Shown here piece after piece: positions 27,446 through 37,100 of a stretch of DNA of 64,000 bases. The notes beneath the pieces are model-generated. The model was not told the DNA's origin. It ran no database searches and saw nothing but the letters and a program-made list of their open reading frames with translations. Origin of the DNA: Rhodococcus ruber (GTDB lineage Bacteria > Actinomycetota > Actinomycetes > Mycobacteriales > Mycobacteriaceae). Location: positions 124,001 through 188,000 of the forward strand of contig NZ_JAPWIJ010000010.1 in the NCBI RefSeq assembly GCF_027270735.1, in the 5' to 3' direction. The position numbers and the translations under genes are program-made. Within the stretch, counting starts at the first letter, position 1, and the number at the start of each line of letters is the position of its first letter.

Positions 27446-27681
27446 GGTACCTGGACGCGTACGAGAAAAAATCCGAGCTTCTTACCAAGAGCTACCCGCT
27501 TCGGGGTGCTACCACCAAGATCTTCAAAGAGTTGATCGAAGTAGACGAAGGATACGGACCAGTTGAAGCCGCAATGCATGAGGTCGCGCCCGCGGGCTGG
27601 GCAAAGTTCGCGCCATATATCGATGTCGAGTTCTTGATCGACATCGACTGCACCTACTTCGTAGGCCTCTTTGCGGACTGA
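27442..27681 (+). CDS. cloacin/colicin E3 immunity-like protein, copy 4
   Basis: A 79-residue protein starting MRYLDAYEKKSELLTKSYPL, ending FLIDIDCTYFVGLFAD, again the final-strand pattern of the family. Its ATG overlaps the stop of the decayed RNase tail (ATGA), so tail and immunity gene form one cassette. It is intact although its partner toxin is not, consistent with selection to keep protection against kin carrying that variant. Confidence 0.8.
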   Translation: MRYLDAYEKKSELLTKSYPLRGATTKIFKELIEVDEGYGPVEAAMHEVAPAGWAKFAPYIDVEFLIDIDCTYFVGLFAD

Positions 27682-27948
27682 TCCAAGGAGAACCCCCGCC
27701 ACAACGCGGCCTGACGCGGCCCAAGAGGTTTGCGTACAGACCTTGTACGAAAATCACGTTCAAAACTCTGTACCGATGTCGCGCGCAATACTCCTCGCCG
27801 CGTCGACGCCGCTCTGGACTCCACCGCAGACACGGTCAAGCGCGGGCAACCGCTCAATTCGGCGGCGGCACACGGGTAGCCCAGCCGTTTCGCAACCCGC
27901 AGACCCAGTTGGACACCCGAACTCCGACTTCTTCGCTAACGTCGGACC

Positions 27949-29316
27949 ATGACGGACTCGAAGGCAGTCGACATCGACCACCTCACCCACACTCTGCGCG
28001 ACCGCAACATCGCCGGGGTGACCATCGGCTGGGTCGACAACAACGGCATCGTCCGATCACGCACCGTGCCCACCGCAGAATTGACCGCAGTCGCACGTCG
28101 CGGAGTAGGAGTCACCGCAGTGTTCGCGGTATTCGATTCGCATGACGGGATCACATTTGCCCACGAAGGACTGTCGACGCCGTCCGGCGATGTTCGGTTG
28201 ATTCCGGTGATCGAGAGCGCGTCGAGCGTGGTCCCACTTGCCGGCCAACCAGGGTTGGCCTGGGCGCACGGACGACAGGTCTCGGCGGACGGCACACCGT
28301 GGCCCTACGATCAGCGCGCTGTTCTCGAGCGGCAGGTGCAACTGGCCGCCGATGCGGGTTTCGAGGTACGGGCAGGATTCGAGATCGAGTTCGCCCTGAC
28401 CCGTGAATCGGACGGACTGTCCGCCCATCGCGGACCTGCCTACTCGGCAAACGCACTGCGCGATGTCGACGAATTCGTCGTTCTATTGCTCGACGCGCTG
28501 TCTGCGAACGGCCTCGACATCGGTCAGATTCATGCCGAGTACGGCGGCTCCCAGCTGGAGATCGCATTGAGTCCACTCGATCCACTTGCTGCGGCCGATG
28601 CGCAGGTTCTCGCGCGGCAGACCATCCACGCAGCGGCCAAGGCCCAGGGCCTGAGGGCAAGCTTTGCGCCCCTGCCCTCGTCGAGCAGTGCGGGTAACGG
28701 ATGGCATCTGCACACATCACTGGTTCGCGCCGGACACAACGCGTTGACCGGGGACGGAGCGTACGGACTGTCCGACATCGGGCGGGCGTACATCGCGGGC
28801 CTCGTTCGAGAACTCCCGGGACTCACTGCCATCACGGCACCGAGTTCGGGGTCGCTGCTGCGTCGTCGACCGGGATACTGGGCAGGTGCCTTCGGGTTCT
28901 GGGGCGTCGAGAACCGTGAGGCTGCAGTGCGACTCGTACCGGCCACTCCCCTTCTCGGCCCGGGACACACCAACGTCGAGTTGAAGGCATGCGACGCGTC
29001 CGCCAATCCGTATCTGGCGCTGGCCGTCACGATCGCGGCCGGCATGTCGGGAGTGGCGGATTCGGCGCAGTTGCCGTCACCGGTCCAGGAGGACGTGGGA
29101 GGTTGGGACGACGCCCGTCGCGAGGCCGCGGGGATCTCGCCTCTCGCAACGACCCACGCGCAGCAGCGCGAAAACCTACTGTCGTCCGCACTGGTCCGAA
29201 ACGTGTTGGGCAAGGAACTTCTGGGCGCGTTCGTTGCCTGCCGGGACGCCGATGCCACGTGGGCGCAGAGCCATACCGAGGACGAACTGCTCGAATCGCT
29301 GCGCTGGATCTACTGA
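27949..29316 (+). CDS. glutamine synthetase family protein (gamma-glutamyl ligase)
   Basis: This 455-residue protein has the GS fold: a short N-terminal beta-grasp domain (VTIGWVDNNGIVRSRTVP), then the catalytic barrel with the metal-binding GFEIEFAL segment near residue 142, the GNGWHLHTSL nucleotide/metal motif near 247, and ENREAAVRLVP near 322. It is more like the PuuA/FluG/GlnA3-type gamma-glutamyl-amine ligases than assimilatory GlnA, because it lacks the canonical adenylylation-site loop. The amine substrate is unknown. The next gene starts 2 bases after its stop and is probably co-transcribed. Confidence 0.85.
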   Translation: MTDSKAVDIDHLTHTLRDRNIAGVTIGWVDNNGIVRSRTVPTAELTAVARRGVGVTAVFAVFDSHDGITFAHEGLSTPSGDVRLIPVIESASSVVPLAGQPGLAWAHGRQVSADGTPWPYDQRAVLERQVQLAADAGFEVRAGFEIEFALTRESDGLSAHRGPAYSANALRDVDEFVVLLLDALSANGLDIGQIHAEYGGSQLEIALSPLDPLAAADAQVLARQTIHAAAKAQGLRASFAPLPSSSSAGNGWHLHTSLVRAGHNALTGDGAYGLSDIGRAYIAGLVRELPGLTAITAPSSGSLLRRRPGYWAGAFGFWGVENREAAVRLVPATPLLGPGHTNVELKACDASANPYLALAVTIAAGMSGVADSAQLPSPVQEDVGGWDDARREAAGISPLATTHAQQRENLLSSALVRNVLGKELLGAFVACRDADATWAQSHTEDELLESLRWIY

Positions 29317-29317
29317 G

Positions 29318-30016
29318 ATGCTGCGCAGGTTCCCTGGGGCAAGCATCATTGTCTCGGAGCTCGATCGTGTTCTGCCGCAACCGGATCAACTCTGCGGACC
29401 GTTCTCGGCATCGGTTGCGCTGACGGCCGTCATGGGCGACGACGCACCGGGCGTGACGGCCATCGCGGTCGCATCGAAGTCCGCGATCTGGCCGGGTGAG
29501 ATCGACTCTGCCCGTCCTCCCGGAACCCCTCGAGTCACCGACGGGTGGGATCTACTGCCGAGGGCCGCATCGATCGACGCGGCTGGGACCACAGCGGCAG
29601 GTCTCGCGCGAGGCATCGAGACCGCGACCGATCACCGCGTCGCCGTCGTTCCGATCATGGGGCCCGGTACCGAGGGACTGCGTCTGTTACTCGACCGTCT
29701 TGCCGACGTACCCTTCCGCTTCGGATCGGTGGCGAATGTACATACTGCGGAGTTGACCGAATTCGATTGGAACGTAGGACATTTCGTGACCGTCTGGGGA
29801 TTCGATCCAGTCGAGGACGTAGTGGCGCTTGCCGACACCTATCGGGAACTCGGAGACCCGGATATGCCGCCCGGATGTAGAACCGTCCCCACCGGGACCT
29901 TCGCGTCGGCGATGTCCGAGCGTGGCCTGCTGCTGATCGTCGACAGCCAGGACCATCATGCGGCGGTGGGTCTGGTCCGCTCCCTGGAGCTACGACACGA
30001 CGTGTGGTCGGTGTGA
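29318..30016 (+). CDS. conserved protein, possible papain/C39-like cysteine hydrolase
   Basis: I do not recognise the family. The ATG at 29318 follows the GS stop by two bases and gives 232 residues. Two features recall papain-like/C39 hydrolases: a Gln-x-Cys-Gly stretch at the start of a helix (DQLCGPFSASVAL) and a later NVGHFVTVWGFDPVED, where Cys and His could form a dyad with Asp. A second His-rich strand DSQDHHAAVG is near the end. With the GS-like ligase it may form a make-and-break gamma-glutamyl pathway; that is inference from adjacency. Confidence 0.6.
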   Translation: MLRRFPGASIIVSELDRVLPQPDQLCGPFSASVALTAVMGDDAPGVTAIAVASKSAIWPGEIDSARPPGTPRVTDGWDLLPRAASIDAAGTTAAGLARGIETATDHRVAVVPIMGPGTEGLRLLLDRLADVPFRFGSVANVHTAELTEFDWNVGHFVTVWGFDPVEDVVALADTYRELGDPDMPPGCRTVPTGTFASAMSERGLLLIVDSQDHHAAVGLVRSLELRHDVWSV

Positions 30017-30040
30017 AAGTCAGGACCTGAGCAACACGAA

Positions 30041-30074
30041 ATGGGCGTGGGTTCCTTTCGGAACCCACGCCCAT
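30041..30074. terminator. bidirectional hairpin terminator
   Basis: A perfect 15-bp stem (ATGGGCGTGGGTTCC and its complement) with a four-base loop lies between the convergent plus-strand hydrolase-like gene and rpsN. On the minus strand it is followed by TTTC. It ends the rplN-rplX-rplE-rpsN unit. Confidence 0.9.
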
Positions 30075-30107
30075 CAGCGTGATGTGGTGAAGCCCTGAGG
30101 CTTCAGA

Positions 30108-30293
30108 TCACCAGGAGCTCTTGCGAACTCCGGGAAGCTCTCCGGCGTGTGCCATCTCGCGCACGCAGATACGGCAGAGGCCGAACTTGCGGAACACGGA
30201 ATGGGGACGGCCGCAGCGGTTGCAGCGAGTGTATGCACGCACCGCGAACTTCGGCTTCTTGTTGGCCTTGTTGACCAATGCCTTCTTCGCCAT
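30108..30293 (-). CDS. rpsN: 30S ribosomal protein S14 type Z
   Basis: A 61-residue zinc-binding S14: CNRCGRP and CRICVRE supply the two CxxC pairs. It starts [20 protein letters not shown] and ends [10 protein letters not shown]. It follows rplE by four bases. Its usual downstream partner rpsH is displaced by the 24-30 kb island, and a strong terminator lies here instead. Confidence 0.97.
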   Translation of the reverse strand: MAKKALVNKANKKPKFAVRAYTRCNRCGRPHSVFRKFGLCRICVREMAHAGELPGVRKSSW

Positions 30294-30297
30294 GGAC

Positions 30298-30870
30298 TCA
30301 GTTCTCCTTGAACGGGAAGCCGAGGTGCTTGAGCAGCGCGCGGCCTTCTTCGTTGTTGGTTGCGGTGGTTACTACGGTGATGTCCATGCCGCGCGGACGA
30401 TCGATCTTGTCCACGTCGATCTCGTGGAACATCGACTGCTCGTTGAGGCCGAACGTGTAGTTTCCGTTGCCGTCGAACTGCGTGCCCGAGAGGCCGCGGA
30501 AGTCCCTGATTCGGGGAAGGGCAATGGAGACCAGACGGTCGAGGAACTCCCACATGCGGTCGCCACGGAGGGTGACGCGTGCGCCGATGGGCATTCCTTC
30601 GCGCAGCTTGAACTGTGCGATGGACTTGCGAGCCTTGCGGATCTCCGGCTTCTGGCCGGTGATGGCAGCGAGGTCGGCAACTGCACCGTTGATCAGCTTG
30701 GCGTCACGGGCGGCGTCGCCGACACCCATGTTGACGACGACCTTGACGATGCCGGGGATCTGCATGACGTTCTCGTATGCAAACTCGGTGTTCAGGGCGT
30801 CTTTGATCTCAGCGCGGTAGCGCGCCTTGAGGCGGGGCTGTTCGCCCGCGATGTTTTCGGTGGTAGTCAT
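30298..30870 (-). CDS. rplE: 50S ribosomal protein L5
   Basis: L5 binds 5S rRNA and contacts P-site tRNA. The ATG at 30870 gives 190 residues starting [20 protein letters not shown]; the longer open frame upstream is a shadow of rplX. The signatures [18 protein letters not shown] and [11 protein letters not shown] are present. It starts 2 bases after the rplX stop. Confidence 0.97.
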   Translation of the reverse strand: MTTTENIAGEQPRLKARYRAEIKDALNTEFAYENVMQIPGIVKVVVNMGVGDAARDAKLINGAVADLAAITGQKPEIRKARKSIAQFKLREGMPIGARVTLRGDRMWEFLDRLVSIALPRIRDFRGLSGTQFDGNGNYTFGLNEQSMFHEIDVDKIDRPRGMDITVVTTATNNEEGRALLKHLGFPFKEN

Positions 30871-30871
30871 C

Positions 30872-31189
30872 TCAGATGTCCTTCCCGTTCTTGCGGGAAA
30901 CACGAACGCGCTTGCCGGATTCCTCATCGGTCCGGTAGCCCACGCGAGTGGGGTTGCCGTCCGAGTCGACCACTGCGACGTTCGATACGTGGATCGGGGC
31001 TTCCTGGGTGACGATGCCACCCGAGGATGCGCCGCGCTGGTTGGCGGAGACCGCGGTGTGCTTCTTGATGCGGTTCACGCCCTCGACCAGAACCTTGGAG
31101 TCAGCGGGGTAGGCCTGAATGACCTTGCCCTTGGCACCCTTGTCCTTGCCTGCGATCACGAGAACGGTGTCGCCCTTGTGCACCTTCAT
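30872..31189 (-). CDS. rplX: 50S ribosomal protein L24
   Basis: A 105-residue KOW-domain protein, [20 protein letters not shown] onward, with the usual GVNRIKKHT segment. It initiates 50S assembly. It is directly adjacent to rplN, between rplN and rplE. Confidence 0.98.
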   Translation of the reverse strand: MKVHKGDTVLVIAGKDKGAKGKVIQAYPADSKVLVEGVNRIKKHTAVSANQRGASSGGIVTQEAPIHVSNVAVVDSDGNPTRVGYRTDEESGKRVRVSRKNGKDI

Positions 31190-31558
31190 TTACAGCACCT
31201 CCGGGGCGAGCGAGACGATCTTCATGAACTTCTTCTCACGCAGCTCACGGCCGACCGGGCCGAAGATACGGGTTCCACGGGGATCGTTGTCCGGCTTGAT
31301 CAGCACAGCAGCGTTCTCGTCGAAGCGGATGTACGAGCCATCCGGACGACGGCGCTCCTTGACGGTGCGGACGATGACGGCCTTGACGACCTCACCCTTC
31401 TTGATGTTTCCACCGGGGATGGCGTCTTTCACCGTAGCTACGATGATGTCGCCGATTCCGGCGTAGCGACGTGACGAGCCACCGAGAACGCGGATGCAAA
31501 GGATTTCCTTTGCGCCCGTGTTATCAGCGACGCGTACTCGCGACTCCTGCTGAATCAC
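31190..31558 (-). CDS. rplN: 50S ribosomal protein L14
   Basis: A 122-residue protein starting at [23 protein letters not shown], with [20 protein letters not shown] near residue 35. L14 forms an intersubunit bridge. It heads the rplN-rplX-rplE-rpsN unit. In M. tuberculosis also, rplN is separated from rpsQ by unrelated genes, so this junction is a recurring insertion point. Confidence 0.98.
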   Translation of the reverse strand: MIQQESRVRVADNTGAKEILCIRVLGGSSRRYAGIGDIIVATVKDAIPGGNIKKGEVVKAVIVRTVKERRRPDGSYIRFDENAAVLIKPDNDPRGTRIFGPVGRELREKKFMKIVSLAPEVL

Positions 31559-31671
31559 TCACTTCTCCTTGACCTGGATGTACGTACGTGCCGGATTTCC
31601 GTCCCGACACGCGCGGTCGGCTGCCGGGTGCGGGCGCACGAAGGCACACCGCTGCCACAGGCAACCGGTCA

Positions 31672-31701
31672 AGTGTAGGGGAACGAGTCCCCTGGATCCA
31701 A
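31672..31701 (-). promoter_or_regulatory. predicted promoter of the rplN unit
   Basis: On the minus strand a -35 box TTGGAT (31696-31701) and a -10 box TACACT (31672-31677) are 18 bases apart. The following TGACCGGTTGCC matches the initial transcribed region of the rpsH and S10 promoters. The promoter lies 115 bases upstream of rplN. Confidence 0.65.
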
Positions 31702-31777
31702 ATCGTGGTCCGCTGCACAAACCCCCGGCGGCGACCATCGAGACCTCTCAGGGTGCACCAGCGGTGGCCCGCGCAAA

Positions 31778-32235
31778 GTGCCTCCCCCCGCCGTCGCACA
31801 GGTTAGTGGTCGAAGTGGCGCATCTGCGCTGGACTTCTCGGTACTTCTGCTCGGAGCCAATGTCAAAGTTTGCTCCAACGAAGACTTTGCGTTTTTCGAC
31901 AAGCGATCCGGCCCCGTAGTGAACTACGACGGCCTGATCGTCCTCGATCGGACGACCGATATCCCACCTGGTGTGGAAGGCCTTGACTTCACTGCAAGCT
32001 CGGAAGGGTCTGGGCCGCCACTTTCGGCGGCACAGGATGCCTCGCGATCGGTGTGTCAGATCCGAGCGGCCGAGAAGTCCTGCAATCCGACATCACCGGC
32101 CTGAGAGAACCGTTTGCCTGGGTCTGTCTCGCTATTTCATGTCGTGCGGGCTCGTGTAAAACCCACGCCATCGGCCAAGGATTCGACAATGAGTTGGCCG
32201 GAATCCAACAGCGCTGGGGAACTCAATCGCGATGA
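31778..32235 (+). pseudogene. frameshifted terD-like gene
   Basis: The 5' part reads ASALDFSVLLLGANVKVCSN and NEDFAFFDKRSGPVVNYDG, matching the start of TerD-fold stress proteins and of the intact copy at 37286. Near 32018-32024 a single-base loss shifts the frame. The other frame then continues ATFGGTG, GVSDPSGREV and KTHAIGQGFDNELAGIQQRW, aligning with VSDASG and IRAVGQGYADGLAGL of the intact copy. The N-terminus is poorly conserved and the start (GTG 31778) is a guess. There is no AIM24 part. It is a dead relic at the left edge of the island. Confidence 0.75.
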
Positions 32236-32445
32236 CCAGGCACCCGCACCTCCGCCTCGGCAACAGAGCGCAACTGCCGGCGGACGAGCCGATGGGCGGA
32301 TTGATCGGTGCCACGGCGGCGGGCAACAGTCCGGCATTGGGGGCGCTGGCCGGGTCGCCCGGTCGGCTGACCCGCCCAACCCAGCTTCTCGCTCCCGGGT
32401 ACGGTTTCCTGGATGGCAAGCAGGCGAAATGGGGGTGACGCCACG

Positions 32446-33459
32446 ATGACCTGTGCAGGCTCGTCGTCGTGGTGGAGCCGGTTGCCTCTGGACCGTGTGG
32501 TGCGACTCGACGGTCCGTCGTTCCGGGATCTGGCTGAGTCCGTCGATCCCCTTCCTGACGACTCCCCAGCCCCGCTGTTCTTCTCCCTCGCCGAGGGCAC
32601 TGCGTCAGACGTAGCGACGACCGTCGTCGACGCACTTGAGCGCGCCGCCGTCAACCTCGTGCCGTTCTGGCTACCTGGATCGGAGGACGACGACCGGTCG
32701 ACTCTGGCGCGTGAGGCCGCGCGGGCGCGAGCGAGCGACATCGCGTCAACGACGACACTCTTCGGTCCGTACCTGGCCCACCTGGCGGACGCGGCGGTGG
32801 GCGAGCACCCGCTTCGAGCCGACGCGTTCGCTCGTGAGACCAGGGCGACCGGTGCAGCACGAGTGATCGCGCTCGCTCACGGCCGCCGAAACACTGTCCT
32901 GATCGTCGACGTACCGACCGACGTCGATCCCGACGCTGTGGCAGCGGCATCGGAGTGGCTGTGCGGCAACGGTATCGGCGTCTGGCTGACCGGCGCGGAC
33001 GACGTCGAACGATTTCCTCGAATTCGTGTCGAGGCACCGCAGGCACCGGCCGACGTGTCGACCATCGTCGATCGCTTTCGCCCACTGAGCTTTCCACCGA
33101 TTGAAGGGCGTCCACACGCGGCAAGCGACGTGGAAGCCAGGCTCTACCAGTTGCTCTCCACGCGGGAGTGGGCGAGCGGCCGCGGCCACAATCGGGTCGT
33201 CAAGCTCACCGACCTGTCCGAGCCGTTCACGGTCGACGTGCTGTGGGACGACGCGAAGGTCGTCGTCGAGATCGACGGGCCAGAACACCGCGCACGCGAC
33301 AAGTTCTCCGCCGACCGGTCGCGCGACAACGCACTGCAAACCCATGGGTACATGGTGTTGCGATTCACCAACGAGGACATGCTGACCGACCACGAACGCG
33401 TATTGGCGACAATCCAACAGGCTTTGCATCGACAACGATCGAAGGGGGCTCCCACGTGA
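32446..33459 (+). CDS. DUF559/Vsr-like endonuclease-domain protein
   Basis: The ATG at 32446, behind GGGGGTG, gives 337 residues; an ATG at 32413 is possible. The C-terminal 110 residues form a PD-(D/E)xK nuclease domain of the DUF559/very-short-patch-repair type: VDVLWDDAKVVVEIDGPEHR holds Asp264 and the E-x-D pair Glu275/Asp277, followed by DRSRDNALQTHGY and VLRFTNEDML. The first 220 residues have no recognised domain and may be an interaction module. The gene overlaps the next one by GTGA, so it belongs to a coupled three-gene module. It would supply DNA-cleaving activity to the downstream ATPase. Confidence 0.75.
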   Translation: MTCAGSSSWWSRLPLDRVVRLDGPSFRDLAESVDPLPDDSPAPLFFSLAEGTASDVATTVVDALERAAVNLVPFWLPGSEDDDRSTLAREAARARASDIASTTTLFGPYLAHLADAAVGEHPLRADAFARETRATGAARVIALAHGRRNTVLIVDVPTDVDPDAVAAASEWLCGNGIGVWLTGADDVERFPRIRVEAPQAPADVSTIVDRFRPLSFPPIEGRPHAASDVEARLYQLLSTREWASGRGHNRVVKLTDLSEPFTVDVLWDDAKVVVEIDGPEHRARDKFSADRSRDNALQTHGYMVLRFTNEDMLTDHERVLATIQQALHRQRSKGAPT

Positions 33460-34118
33460 GCGCACACGAGTTGACCGGCACCGAGACGGCAGTGCTGATG
33501 GTGCTGATGGCAGAGGCACGGGCGGTGCGAAATCCGGATCTCGCGATTCTGGGCCCAAAGCTCAACAGCACACAGCGGAACCGGCTCCGCGAAATGGGGT
33601 TGATCGACGTAACGGGCCGTCTCCCGATGTCTCTCGAACTCACCGACAAAGGATGGAAGTTTTGCGCTGACCTGATGGGAACCGACCCGCCTAAGGGGGC
33701 GGCCGGCCCGAGCAAGGCGCTGTTCACCGTCATGGCCGGCCTCGGCCGTTGGTTCCAACGTGACGACGTCCGCCCCGCCGAGGTGTTCTTCCCTCGCGAA
33801 ACCCCATCCGCGAGCTCGGTACCGGAGGCTCAGGCTAGGACTCTGACCACTCCGGCTGTCGATGTGGCGCAGTGTGTGCGTGATGCGTACAGGTCGTTGA
33901 CCTCCGAACCCGGTGCCTACGTTCGACTGTCGCGTCTACGGCCCGCTCTGGCAGGCATCCCGCGCGCCGACGTCGACGCCGCGATCTCGGCGCTGCAAAG
34001 AGAACCAGGGATTCACTTGATGCCGGAGGAAAATCAGAAAACCCTCACCGACGAGGACCGCGACTCTGCGGTCGTAGTCGGCAATCAGCACAACCACCTT
34101 CTGGCGATCAACTCGTGA
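33456..34118 (+). CDS. conserved protein with a winged-helix-like N-terminus
   Basis: The GTG at 33456 overlaps the nuclease stop. The 220-residue protein begins SAHELTGTETAVLMVLMAEA, then LNSTQRNRLREMGLID and LELTDKGWKFCADLM, a helix-helix-wing pattern typical of winged-helix DNA-binding domains. A second helical region (RLSRLRPALAGIPRADVDAA) may be another wHTH. No catalytic motif is visible. Sandwiched between a nuclease and a HerA-type ATPase, it probably bridges the two or contacts DNA. Family not recognised. Confidence 0.6.
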   Translation: MSAHELTGTETAVLMVLMAEARAVRNPDLAILGPKLNSTQRNRLREMGLIDVTGRLPMSLELTDKGWKFCADLMGTDPPKGAAGPSKALFTVMAGLGRWFQRDDVRPAEVFFPRETPSASSVPEAQARTLTTPAVDVAQCVRDAYRSLTSEPGAYVRLSRLRPALAGIPRADVDAAISALQREPGIHLMPEENQKTLTDEDRDSAVVVGNQHNHLLAINS

Positions 34119-37100
34119 TGGGTAGTCCCGTGAGCACCGCAACCGATCAGATCCATGCACTCGAATCCGTCCGTTTGAGTTGGGCGCCCACACCTGACGA
34201 CGTATGGCGATCACAGTCCGACGTGCACGTGCCGGGACTGCACGACAGAGTCTTCTCCGACGTGATGAACGCCTACGCCGATGCCGAGAAGTCCGACGAT
34301 GCAAGCCCTCTGGGCGTCGTCGTCCGCGGGCCCGCCGGATCAGGCAAGACCCACCTGCTTGGCCAGGTGCGCGAGGAGGTACAGGAACGGGGTGGCTACT
34401 TCTTTCTGATTCGACTTTTGGACGCAGCAGGTTTCTGGCGTTCGACATTGATGGGCATGCTCGATGACCTCACCCGCCAGTCGGGCCGAAGCGGCACCAG
34501 CCAGCTCGAACTAATGCTGATGCGCATGTGCGACTTCGGCGGAATGGACGACGAACGACGCTCAAAAGTGCTGGGAAAGTCGATGATCGACCTCGACACG
34601 CTCAACGATTTCGTAACCGCCGTCTACAAGGTGCACCCTCGGCACCGTCGAACCTCGCAGCACACGTTGCGCGCACTCGTCCTGTCCATCGCTCCGGACC
34701 CAACCGTGCAGGACATCGGCGACGCCTACCTGCAGTCCATCGACGATGTCGCTCCCGAAGAATTCGAGCCGTGGGGAATCCGCCGCGCCGAACTCGGCCA
34801 CCAGGGCATAGCGGAGAACATCTCCCGACTCCTCGCGATCACGGGACCGACGATCCTGGCAATCGACCAGATCGACACGCTCGTAGCCCAGGCCCGCACC
34901 GGTTCGGACAAGGTGGCGGCCGATGCGCAAGAGGACAAGGTTGTCGAGCATCTGGCCCACGGCTTGATGTCGCTGCGAGAGACCCTGCCGCGCACAGCAT
35001 CAGTGCTCTCAGCGCTCTCGAGCGCGTGGGATCTCATTGCCACCCGTGGCACCGGACCGGTGAAGGATCGCTTCCGAATTACCCAGGATCTAGAGCGCAT
35101 TCCGTCGTCGGAGGTGGGCCGGCTACTACTGGGACGCCGCTTGCAAGCATGCTTCCGGGAGATCGGATTCGTTCCGCCGCACGCGACCTGGCCGGTCGCT
35201 CGCGCCGCCTTCGAACAGGCTCCCGATTTCACGCCGCGACAGTTGCTCATCGCGGTCGACCGTCACATCCGGCACTGCCTCGATACTGGAGAGGCCCGTG
35301 AGCTAGTCGACTTCCGGGAGAGTAGCGGCCCGTCGGAAAAACCTGTGCTGCCTCCGATCCTGCAAAAGGAGATGGACACGCTGGACAGTCGGTACGTCGA
35401 ACTGCGCTCGTCCGCCGACGTATCGGTGCCAATCACCGGCGTGACCGAGGACACCGTCGTTCCGGCCCTGCTGACCGCAGGTTTGACCGCCTGGATTCAC
35501 GAGCACCAGTCGTCGGACGACAGCTTGGCTCAGGACCCGCCACCTAGCGGTAAACCCGCGCTGCACGCCCGCCTGCGCCACACCGTCGACACCGACACTG
35601 ACGACGAGGAGCATTGGTGCTTCCGCGCTATCACCAGCCCCAATGCTCGGGCGGCATTGGCGCGCGTCGAAAAGGCAATCACGGCAGCAGGCCTCAACAT
35701 CGACATGCCCCGCCGCAAGTTGATCCTGATCCGCAACGGCGATTGGCCGAACGGCGCGAAGACCGAACAGACACTCGCCGCGTTCCGACGGGCGGGCGGT
35801 GTCCAGACAACCATGTCCGACGACGACCGTCGCTCCTTGTCCGCAATTGGCACGCTGCTCGCGGAGAACTCTCCGGCGCTCACGTCGTGGCTGCTCGCGC
35901 GCAAACCTGCCCACGACGTCGCACTATTCCGCGAAATCCTGCCAGCCGTGAGTGTCGTGGACGACGAAACTGCCCTTATAGCCCCGGAAACCGAAGTCGA
36001 AGAGGATGCTCGGATCAGCACACCCGAAGCGACAATCGTCGTCGGTAGTGACGTGACGACCAATGCCGAGGTCCACATCGCGCTAGAAGCCCTTCGCAAG
36101 CACACTGCTATCTTCGCCGGTTCGGGGTCAGGCAAGACGGTTTTGATCCGCCGATTGGTGGAAGAGTGTGCACTACAGGGCGTCTCGTCGATCGTACTCG
36201 ACATCAACAACGACCTCGCACGTCTTGGTACGCCCTGGCCCGAGGACGAGCGGACCTGGCCACCTGGTGACGAATCCAAATCCGCCGCGTACCTGCAGGA
36301 TACGGACGTCGTCGTGTGGACGCCCCGAAAGTCGGCAGGCCGACCGCTGAGCTTTCAACCGCTCCCCGACTTCGCGTCAGTCGTGGGCGACCCCGACGAG
36401 TTCGACGAATCGGTCGAATCCGCTATGGCTGCCCTCGCACCCGCGGCGGGAATCAAGGGCGGATCCGAGAAGGCGACGCACCGCGAAGCTGTCCTGCGCC
36501 GCGCCGTCGACACTTTCGGCCGCAAGGGCGGTCGCACACTGGCAGAGTTCGTCGACCTGCTCGAAGACTTGCCCGAGGACGTCTCGGAAATGCGTGACGC
36601 ACTTCGCATCGCCGCCGGGCTAGCTGAGAACCTGAAGGCGGCCATGACAAACGATCCGATGTTCGCCGGAGCAGGTACGCCGGTCGATCCCGCAGTCCTG
36701 CTCACTCCTGCGCCGGGAAAGAAGGCACGTGTGTCGGTGATCAACCTCTCCGGACTGACCACCGAAGAGCAAAAGCACAACTTCGTCAACCAGCTGCAGA
36801 TGGGCTTGTTCGCTTGGATCAAGAAGAACCCAGCAGGCGACCGCCCGCTGGGTGGGCTTTTCGTAATGGACGAAGCGCAGAACTTCGCGCCGGCGGACCG
36901 CACTACGTCGGCGACGCGCAGCACGCTGGCTTTGGCGTCGCAGGCACGCAAGTACGGGCTCGGTTTGGTGTTCGCGACCCAGGCTCCAAAGGGTCTACAC
37001 AACAAGATCGCCGGCAACGCGTCGACACAGTTCTACGGGCTGCTGAACAGTCCAGCTCAAATCGACGCAGCAAAGGAAATGGCGCGTGCGAAGGGCGGAT

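Noticed and set aside
31971..32235. Separate small genes of about 60 codons after the TerD fragment
   Set aside because: These frames align with consecutive parts of the intact TerD protein, so they are the second half of one frameshifted gene.
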